Source: CAYNJG01 sp965216885 (GTDB lineage: Bacteria > Planctomycetota > Planctomycetia > Pirellulales > Pirellulaceae). Taken from it: a stretch of 64,000 nt of DNA. Positions 16,707 to 23,600 of the stretch are shown in pieces (the first letter of the stretch is position 1; each line of letters starts with the position of its first letter). Location: NCBI GenBank assembly GCA_965216885.1, contig OZ244209.1, positions 4,154,001 to 4,218,000 on the forward strand, in the 5' to 3' direction. The notes under the pieces are model-generated. The model had not been told where the DNA came from. It did not search any database and saw only the letters and a program-made list of their open reading frames with translations. The position numbers were made by a program, and so were the translations under genes.

Positions 16707-18041
16707 ATGGCCAACAATCAACGTCGCCAATTCCTGAAGACAACGGGGCTCGCAGCCGGAGCGCTCACGCCTTACTGGTTCTCCACAGCTCGCACGCTCG
16801 CAGACGAAACCGAATCGAAAAATGATCGCCCCATTGTGGGTTCCATTGGGCTCGGCGGACGCGGTACCGGCATCGCCAATAACGCTCGGCGCTACGGCGA
16901 CATCGTGGCAGTTTGTGACGTCGATGAGCGACATGCAGCTCGGGGACGCGATCGCCTGTCCGATGGCAAGGCGACCATGTATGGAGACTATCGCAAGCTA
17001 CTGGAAAGAAAAGACATAGATCTGGTCACGATCGGCACCCCGGACCATTGGCACACCAAGATTGCATTGGAAGCGCTCGCCGCCGGTAAGGATGTCTACT
17101 GCGAAAAGCCCATGACACTGACCATTGATGAAGGCAAAATGATCTGTGCCGCCGTCAAGAAATCCGGGCGTGTCTTCCAGGTGGGAACCCAACAACGCAG
17201 CGAAATGGGCAACCGGTTTCTGCTGGCCGTGGCGTTGGCTCATTCCGGGCGACTGGGAAAAATAAAACGCGTATCGGCAGCCATCGGTGGAACTCCCAAG
17301 GGCGGCCCGTTCGAAAAAAGAACTCCTCCTGCCGGATTCGATTGGGACATGTGGCTGGGGCAAGCTCCCATGACCGACTACATCCCGCAGCGCACGCACG
17401 GCAACTTTCGCTGGTGGTACGAATACTCCGGCGGCAAGATGACCGACTGGGGAGCACATCATGTTGACATCGCACAGTGGGCCATTGGCATGGATGAATC
17501 CGGGCCGTTGTCGGTGGATCCCGTTTCGCAGACGCACCCGGTGCCCTTCGAAAATGGCTATCCGACGGCCGACAATGATTACAACACGGCGACCGCCTTC
17601 AACGTCAGCTGCAAATTCCCAGGCGACGTGGAACTGGTGATTCGGCACGACACGGACAATGGCGTGCTGATTGAGGGTACCAAGGGACGGATCTTCTGCA
17701 GCCGGGGACGCATCACTGGCAAGCCGGTTGAAGAGCTGGAAAGCAACCCGTTGCCCGAAGACGCGCTGATCAAACTGCGTAAGGGCAAGCCGCTCGGCAG
17801 CCACATGGAGAACTTCATCTCCTGCACTCGCGACCGATCTTTGCCGGTATCCGATGTCTTCACGCACCATCGCGTTCTGACCACCTGCCATCTGGCGAAC
17901 ATTGCTATTCGCCTGAATCGCAAACTCAACTGGGACGCGGATACACAACAGATTGTCGGCGACGACGATGCGAACGGTTGGTTGGGGCGACCTCAGCGAA
18001 AGGGCTATGAACTTGATGCGGAAGTACCCGCATCTGCCTGA
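16707..18041 (+). CDS. Tat-exported Gfo/Idh/MocA family oxidoreductase
   Basis: The ATG at 16707 gives a 444-residue protein with a twin-arginine signal (NQRRQFLKTTGLAAGA), so it is exported folded with its cofactor. A Rossmann domain follows with GLGGRGTG and the family hallmark YCEKPMTL, where Lys is catalytic. A C-terminal Gfo/Idh alpha/beta domain carries WGAHHVDIAQW. Family members oxidise or reduce sugars and inositols with bound NAD(P). Planctomycetes have many Tat-linked paralogues, often near sulfatases, in glycan breakdown. The substrate cannot be told. Confidence 0.92.
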   Translation: MANNQRRQFLKTTGLAAGALTPYWFSTARTLADETESKNDRPIVGSIGLGGRGTGIANNARRYGDIVAVCDVDERHAARGRDRLSDGKATMYGDYRKLLERKDIDLVTIGTPDHWHTKIALEALAAGKDVYCEKPMTLTIDEGKMICAAVKKSGRVFQVGTQQRSEMGNRFLLAVALAHSGRLGKIKRVSAAIGGTPKGGPFEKRTPPAGFDWDMWLGQAPMTDYIPQRTHGNFRWWYEYSGGKMTDWGAHHVDIAQWAIGMDESGPLSVDPVSQTHPVPFENGYPTADNDYNTATAFNVSCKFPGDVELVIRHDTDNGVLIEGTKGRIFCSRGRITGKPVEELESNPLPEDALIKLRKGKPLGSHMENFISCTRDRSLPVSDVFTHHRVLTTCHLANIAIRLNRKLNWDADTQQIVGDDDANGWLGRPQRKGYELDAEVPASA

Positions 18042-18074
18042 CCGGATATCCAGACAGTTCCTCAAGCTCCCGGA

Positions 18075-19319
18075 ATGATTCCCATGCGGCGAATGGAAGC
18101 CATCGTTGTCCTGTTACTGATGTCGCTCAGCGTCCAGGCGGACGACCGACTCGAGCAACTCCGCCAACGACTTGTACAGAACGAAATCGTGGCGGCCGGT
18201 GTCAAGGATCAACGTGTCATTGACGTGATGCGGAAAACTCCGCGTCATGAGTTTGTTCCCGAGGCCGTGCGGGGTCTTGCCTATCGCGACATGGCATTAC
18301 CGATTGGCTTTGGGCAGACGATTTCTTCTCCGTATATCGTGGCGAGGATGACGGAGCAGATTGAACCCAAACCGTCGGACCGCATCCTTGAAGTCGGCAC
18401 CGGCAGTGGTTACCAGGCCGCCATCCTGAGCCCCCTGGTGAAGGAAGTCTATTCCATTGAGATTGTGCCCGGTCTGGGCCAACAGGCGACGAAGACACTT
18501 GCGAGGCTCGACTATAACAATGTCGAAGTTCGCATCGGCGACGGCTATCGAGGCTGGGAAGAGCACGCGCCATTCGACAAGATCATCGTCACGTGTTCGC
18601 CGGAAGACATTCCCCAACCGCTCGTCGATCAACTCGCGGAAGGCGGCCATCTCGTGATTCCGGTGGGCGAACGATTTCAACAGGCACTTTGCCGGTTCAC
18701 CAAGACCGACGGGAAACTTGTGCGGCAGCGAATCGAAGCCACCTACTTTGTGCCGATGACCGGGAAGGCGGAATCCGAACGCAAGACAAAGGGGCAAGAC
18801 GGCAAGCCAACCATCGTCAATGGTAGCTTTGAGGACCGCGACTTCGAAGGCGCGCCCGCCGGCTGGTATTACATTCGAAACGGTCGTGTGCTGCAGGACC
18901 CGAAATCACCAGCGGGCACAAAGCACCTCGAAATCACGCGCTCATTAGGTGAATCCGGGCGCGCCATTCAGCCTGTGGGCGTCGATGGATCTCTCGTCAG
19001 GAAACTGGCCGTCCAGTTCTGGTCGAAAGGGCAGGGCGTTCAAACAGAAGTCATCGCCGTCCAGAACTCACAATTGGTGATTGAATTCTACGACGAGAAT
19101 CGCAAGCTATGCGGAGATTTCTACGTGAGGGTTCAAAAGGGAACATTCGACTGGCAGAGGCAATCGGCTACCGTGGAAGTCCCCGACAACGCGCGACTGG
19201 CCATGATCCAGCTGGGACTCTTCGGGGCGACGGGCAAGATCGCCTTTGACGACCTCCGTGTCGCAGCCGACCAGGTTCCGCAGCTTCAGCCCGTCAGCCC
19301 GTCAGCCCGCCAACCCTGA
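18075..19319 (+). CDS. pcm: secreted protein-L-isoaspartate O-methyltransferase with C-terminal extension
   Basis: The product has a signal-like N-terminus (VVLLLMSLSVQA). Residues of about 25-230 are a complete PCMT domain: FVPEAVRGLAYRDMALPIG, the substrate loop GQTISSP, and SAM motif I LEVGTGSGYQAA. Classical enzymes repair isoaspartyl residues in the cytoplasm; this one appears exported, where SAM supply is a puzzle. About 180 further residues form a beta-rich domain (NGSFEDRDFEGAPAGWYY, KIAFDDLRV) like carbohydrate-binding modules. Three nearby start codons (18075, 18084, 18093) are possible. The end overlaps a convergent gene by 18 bases. Confidence 0.88.
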   Translation: MIPMRRMEAIVVLLLMSLSVQADDRLEQLRQRLVQNEIVAAGVKDQRVIDVMRKTPRHEFVPEAVRGLAYRDMALPIGFGQTISSPYIVARMTEQIEPKPSDRILEVGTGSGYQAAILSPLVKEVYSIEIVPGLGQQATKTLARLDYNNVEVRIGDGYRGWEEHAPFDKIIVTCSPEDIPQPLVDQLAEGGHLVIPVGERFQQALCRFTKTDGKLVRQRIEATYFVPMTGKAESERKTKGQDGKPTIVNGSFEDRDFEGAPAGWYYIRNGRVLQDPKSPAGTKHLEITRSLGESGRAIQPVGVDGSLVRKLAVQFWSKGQGVQTEVIAVQNSQLVIEFYDENRKLCGDFYVRVQKGTFDWQRQSATVEVPDNARLAMIQLGLFGATGKIAFDDLRVAADQVPQLQPVSPSARQP

Positions 19320-20024
19320 GAAATCAACGAGCGACTTTTGCACCTCAAATAGCGAAGTCACCAGTTGCCGCGTGGACGCCGGTTCCGGATGGACGATGCT
19401 TAGTGCCCGCGTGGTGACGTCGATCCTTGCATCATTGCCCTCGATCTGGATTCCACATCGCGTCACATTGCGATCGTAATCCAACGTCACCTCGTCGTTG
19501 TCGACTTCTTCAATTCGGTCAATGAGCAATTCGAGATCAATCTCCGAAGGCGGTACAAGCTCGACGGTATCGAACATGCCGTCAAACACCGTGGCAAATT
19601 CAGGCGTCAGCAACTGTTCGGGACTGGAGATTCTCGTAATCAGCCGATGCCAAATCGCGTCAGCGGCAGAGTTCGGATCCTGTTCGAAATAGCTGACGTA
19701 ACTGAACGACGGACACTCGATCGTGCCTCCCCCCGCACCGAATTCGCTGGCCGTCAGTTGCGTCCTCTTAAAACGAAACGCGCGACGCATACGATCAAAG
19801 ATTGAATCCAGATCGCTTTGCACGTCCGCCGATGCGGTCTTCTCGACGAACGCCTGAGTCCGGGCGTTGATCTCATCGGGCTCGGAAAATTTCTTCTGAA
19901 AGCCCGCAAGCGACCGAATGCGCTGCTGTGTGCGAACGACCAGTGAAACACTTCGGATCAGGGATTCACCGCTGGATCCGGTCTCCGCCCCTTCATCATC
20001 CGCCGGCAAAGATAGATCGCTCAT
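19302..20024 (-). CDS. hypothetical protein, 240 aa
   Basis: An acidic soluble protein with no signal peptide, rich in Asp, Glu, Ser and Arg, is encoded here with no motif I recognise. It ends with a helical segment (RQLVTSLFEVQKSLVDFSG). Its 3' end overlaps the convergent pcm gene by 18 bases. Codon choice is like the neighbours, which supports coding. The function is unknown. Confidence 0.7.
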   Translation of the reverse strand: MSDLSLPADDEGAETGSSGESLIRSVSLVVRTQQRIRSLAGFQKKFSEPDEINARTQAFVEKTASADVQSDLDSIFDRMRRAFRFKRTQLTASEFGAGGGTIECPSFSYVSYFEQDPNSAADAIWHRLITRISSPEQLLTPEFATVFDGMFDTVELVPPSEIDLELLIDRIEEVDNDEVTLDYDRNVTRCGIQIEGNDARIDVTTRALSIVHPEPASTRQLVTSLFEVQKSLVDFSGLAG

Positions 20025-20172
20025 ACGTGAATTTGTCTACGTCCGCAGTGGCCATGTCATTTTGAATCGTGGCCGCAATTCTCCAATGATTAACCACTCC
20101 AATGCAAGCCCGCCTTGCCCTGTCCGCAGCAAGTCGTCGGGGGCGACTGCGACAGCGGAAAACAGTCTGTGT

Positions 20173-21390
20173 CTAGCTACTCTTGCTCACCGCCAGCGAT
20201 GCCTTCCACTGGGACTCAAATTTCTCCATGGAAACGTTGAAAGTCTTACGCATGGCCAACTCCAGCGGCAATTCGTTCCCCAGCTCATTCATGAGTTTCC
20301 GGATACGGCGGTATCCGTATTTCTTGACCATATATTTCGCGAGTGAATGGGACTGCTCGTAAGCCAGACTGACGACAATGGTATCTTCGCTGCGAAAGGC
20401 GACGCTGAGCAGATCCAGTGGTACCAGCTGCCCATTCTTTGCCGCTGCGTTGAGGACGTGTGCCGTACCGGGAACGATCTTCTGACCCTGTATTTCGGCC
20501 AGCCCCTCATCAAGCCAGCGAGGGCATTGGCTGCGAGCAAGATCGTCGTGCAACGCGTGTGCGTACTCGTGAAACAAAGTCGACACGGCGTACTTCAGAT
20601 TGTGTTCACCATCCAGTGGCAAACGAATCTTGCCGTCGTAGACACCACCGGCCCAGTGTGGGCCCAGCTTCAGGTTCGTGAACTCTTTGGTCGAGTAGAC
20701 CAACAGGACGGTCTTGTGTTTCGGTCGAAAATTGTAATCGCGACCTACGACGTCACGTGCCGTCTCCATCGCATATCGCAGTCCGCCGGCCGTCCTGGCA
20801 TCGACACTAGTCGCGAAGCGAATATCGAAAAAGGAGTTTGCCGTTTTCCCAAACTTCTTTTCAACCTTCAATTCACGCTCGACCTTTTCCAGTAGTTCGG
20901 CGAGTCCCGGATAGTCCGGATCGATCTTCAGGGCGTTACGGAACGCTCGACGTGCAGCCAGCATTTTGTGATTGTCGTATTCAATACGTCCCACCACGAT
21001 ATGCGCCAACGTCTTCGAGCGGTTGTACGACAAGGCACGTTGAGCCAGTAACTTGGCTCGGCCATGCATCGATCCACCGCGAGCACGGGATTCGCGCGTG
21101 CTGTAAAGTTCATATGCCTGCGCCGCGTAGATGTCGCCGAGATGTTTCTGATAGAGCTTTTCCGATCGATCGAGATTGTAGGCTTTCTTCATCCACCGTT
21201 CGGCGTTGTTCCAGTCTTTCTTGCGTTCGTACTCCAAAGCAAGATTGTTGGAACAGACCGCGATTTGCTGTACCGTTTCCGGAGTTTGCGGCTGGCGTTC
21301 CAGCTTTGCGATGAGAGCAGCCCAGTCTTTGGCCGATGATGGCTGTGACAACGCAAGTAGCAGGAAAATCAGCGTGCAAGCCAACTTCAT
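20173..21390 (-). CDS. secreted TPR / peptidase MA-like metallopeptidase
   Basis: The 405-residue product begins with a signal peptide ending PSSAK. TPR-like helical repeats follow at about 40-170 (NNLALEYERKKDWNNAERWMKKA). The C-terminal half contains the zinc site HEYAH and, 13 residues later, WLDEGLAE, where Glu is the likely third ligand: the gluzincin arrangement seen in peptidase MA-like families. It probably acts as a periplasmic or surface protease; substrates are unknown. No operon partner is evident. Confidence 0.85.
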   Translation of the reverse strand: MKLACTLIFLLLALSQPSSAKDWAALIAKLERQPQTPETVQQIAVCSNNLALEYERKKDWNNAERWMKKAYNLDRSEKLYQKHLGDIYAAQAYELYSTRESRARGGSMHGRAKLLAQRALSYNRSKTLAHIVVGRIEYDNHKMLAARRAFRNALKIDPDYPGLAELLEKVERELKVEKKFGKTANSFFDIRFATSVDARTAGGLRYAMETARDVVGRDYNFRPKHKTVLLVYSTKEFTNLKLGPHWAGGVYDGKIRLPLDGEHNLKYAVSTLFHEYAHALHDDLARSQCPRWLDEGLAEIQGQKIVPGTAHVLNAAAKNGQLVPLDLLSVAFRSEDTIVVSLAYEQSHSLAKYMVKKYGYRRIRKLMNELGNELPLELAMRKTFNVSMEKFESQWKASLAVSKSS

Positions 21391-21483
21391 GGTGAGCTCC
21401 AGTTACTGTTCTGTGCCGGGTACGCAGTAAACCGTAGCTCCTTCCCTCCCCGGAGGTGTGGCGACCAGCGAGAACAGCTGACG

Positions 21484-21519
21484 AAAAAAGGCAACGCATC
21501 CAATGAAACGTTGCCTTTT
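21484..21519 (-). terminator. Rho-independent terminator
   Basis: An 11-bp perfect stem (21486-21496 with 21509-21519) with a 12-base loop is followed on the minus strand by six T residues. It ends the RTX-like gene that stops at 21565. A 15-bp direct repeat (21520-21549) lies between the stop codon and the stem. Confidence 0.8.
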
Positions 21520-21564
21520 GGCCCGACTGATCTCTGCCGGACTGATCTCAGGTAAACCGAAGAA

Positions 21565-23313
21565 TCACGAATTCGGATTGAACAGCGTTTGCGTCGCGCT
21601 GGTCACAAACGACAGGTCCAGATCATCGATCGCCAGTGCCGGAGAAACTCCCAACAGTACGAGATTCATTCCTTCCGGATGGCTGATCGTGAGGGAACCG
21701 AACCGGGAACCGAGCACGATGTCCAGCGGATCGATGTTGATGAGTTCGATCCGGTCCTCAACCACGCTGTAGTCCGAAACGATCACGGTTCCGTCGAGTG
21801 AAATCAGGCGATACAGATCATTGCCCGCCCCACCGGAAACATAGTCCGTTGCGCCTTCGCCATCGACGATGTCGTTGCCGGATCCACCCAAAAGCACGTC
21901 GCCACCATTGCCGCCTCTTAGTTCGTCGTTCCCCAAACCACCAAACACCACGTCCGCATCGTCCATGGCATCGATGGCATCATTCCCCCCGCCACCACGA
22001 ACAAGGTCCTGCCCACCAAGTCCAAAGACGACATCATTGGCCGCGCCCGCGTTGATCTCGTTGGCACCGTTGGTACCCACCAGTTCTTCCGCGTTGCCAG
22101 TACCGCTAATGACATTGCGGTTCGTATCCAAACGCCGAGCAATTCCCGCGACTGTCGAGACTGGCAGGTACTCAGCCAATTGGTCCAGAAAGACATCGAA
22201 TTCAGCCAGCGAATTGGTAGGACGACCGGGAATCGTCACCGTCGAAAAGCTGCTCACAAGCTCATCCCGCCTTGCCCCGGTCACCGTCGTGGTGTTGCCG
22301 TTGTCACTTATTACGTCGCCGGCCGTCCAGCCATTCAGCACCGCCACATCGCCGTTGCCGTCTCCATTACCGTATGCCTCATGACGATCAAATCCGATGA
22401 CCGTGTTCGAATATCGGGAACTGAACATCGAAGTCTCCCCCGGTGCCGAAACGAACGTTTCCGCCAACGTTGCATCCCCGATAAAGGTAGCTTTATCAAA
22501 ACCGCCAATGGACCTTGCGGTCACGAATTCAAAGTCCTTCGTGTAGCTAAGACGCCGGCCAGTATCCACGTAAGCGATTCGCGGCGCACTGACGAAATCA
22601 TCATTCCCACCGGAATCGACAAGCGTGGCCACGTCATTTCCGCCTCGGCCGAACGCATCGACGCGTTCGAAGCCTCTGGCCAGATTGGTAACGCCGCCGC
22701 CGATCATCACGGCATGACGGTCACTGGCGTAGAATTCATCCGCCTGCTGGACGCCATAAAGATGCGCCACGTCATTCCCGCCACGTCCGAACGAATCGAC
22801 CCGGTCAAAGCCTTCCGCGGCCATTTCCCGATTCGGCGTCGACAAAGAAGTCCGTGCTGCGAAAGACTGCAAACGGTCCGCATTACTCGAACCGTACAAT
22901 TGGGCGTTATCGTTGCCTCCACCGCCGACAAGCGTTGTGTCCTGAAACGAATATGACTGCGCGATGTACGAGCTGGAGCTCAAGGTGCCATAGTGATCGA
23001 TCACGCTGCCATTGTCGGCTTGTCCGGTCCCCGTGATGCGGATCGTGTTGTTCCCCAGACCTCCGGCAATCTGAATGTTTGTTACGTCGTTCGCATTGAA
23101 TTGGTAGGTGAATCCGGAAAAGTCGACCGTGTGAAAGTTGGTGCCCATTTGCAATTCGACCACGTCATCGATCGGCTGCCCCACGATCGTCACCGTCGAT
23201 CCCACCTGCGTCACGTTGGGCGGACAATTCGCTCCTGTCAGTAACAGGCGGCTCTCCAGCGGCTCGAGATGCGTCCTCAGATTTCGTGACCTAGCAAATG
23301 AATTTCGCGGCAT
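21565..23313 (-). CDS. RTX-like calcium-binding surface protein with LEPLESRLLL motif
   Basis: The ATG at 23313 is preceded by a GGAAAA site and gives 582 residues. The N-terminus has the planctomycete LEPLESRLLL motif near residue 17, common at the start of very large exported proteins here, without a classical signal. A central region repeats DRVDSFGRGGNDVAHLYG-like units. Residues of about 410-510 hold hemolysin-type nonapeptides (GGLGNDELRGGNGGDVLLGG), which bind calcium in a beta-roll. It is presumably exported and structural or adhesive. A terminator follows. Confidence 0.87.
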   Translation of the reverse strand: MPRNSFARSRNLRTHLEPLESRLLLTGANCPPNVTQVGSTVTIVGQPIDDVVELQMGTNFHTVDFSGFTYQFNANDVTNIQIAGGLGNNTIRITGTGQADNGSVIDHYGTLSSSSYIAQSYSFQDTTLVGGGGNDNAQLYGSSNADRLQSFAARTSLSTPNREMAAEGFDRVDSFGRGGNDVAHLYGVQQADEFYASDRHAVMIGGGVTNLARGFERVDAFGRGGNDVATLVDSGGNDDFVSAPRIAYVDTGRRLSYTKDFEFVTARSIGGFDKATFIGDATLAETFVSAPGETSMFSSRYSNTVIGFDRHEAYGNGDGNGDVAVLNGWTAGDVISDNGNTTTVTGARRDELVSSFSTVTIPGRPTNSLAEFDVFLDQLAEYLPVSTVAGIARRLDTNRNVISGTGNAEELVGTNGANEINAGAANDVVFGLGGQDLVRGGGGNDAIDAMDDADVVFGGLGNDELRGGNGGDVLLGGSGNDIVDGEGATDYVSGGAGNDLYRLISLDGTVIVSDYSVVEDRIELINIDPLDIVLGSRFGSLTISHPEGMNLVLLGVSPALAIDDLDLSFVTSATQTLFNPNS

Positions 23314-23446
23314 GTTCGTTTTCCGGGGGCGAACTGGCAGGGGTTCACCGTCAAGAAAACGCGAATTGCGTGCCAACCAGTTTCCGGCTGAATACCGCCT
23401 ACTGTGTTGCCGTGGTTAAACACGCGAGCCTTTTTGTTCCACGCTA

Positions 23447-23547
23447 TCGGCTTCGGCTTCGGCTTCGGCTTCGGCTACATCGAAGCTCGAAGCTCGAAGC
23501 TCGAAGCTCGCAGCTCGAAGCAAGGTGCAAGGTGCAAGGTGCAAGGT
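23447..23547. repeat. three adjoining microsatellites
   Basis: In 100 bases there are five copies of TCGGCT (23447-23476), about six copies of CGAAGCT with one variant (23481-23520) and four copies of GCAAGGT (23520-23547). They lie between the RTX-like gene start and the ABC transporter stop. Period lengths are 6, 7 and 7 bases. They are not CRISPR repeats since there are no spacers. Confidence 0.9.
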
Positions 23548-23600
23548 ACGCAACGCAACCATCGCGACTATGCCGCCCCGAGCTCCGGTTCAGCCGCTGC

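Noticed and set aside
16998..18065. Minus-strand open frame of about 355 codons
   Set aside because: It is antisense to the well-supported Gfo/Idh oxidoreductase gene.
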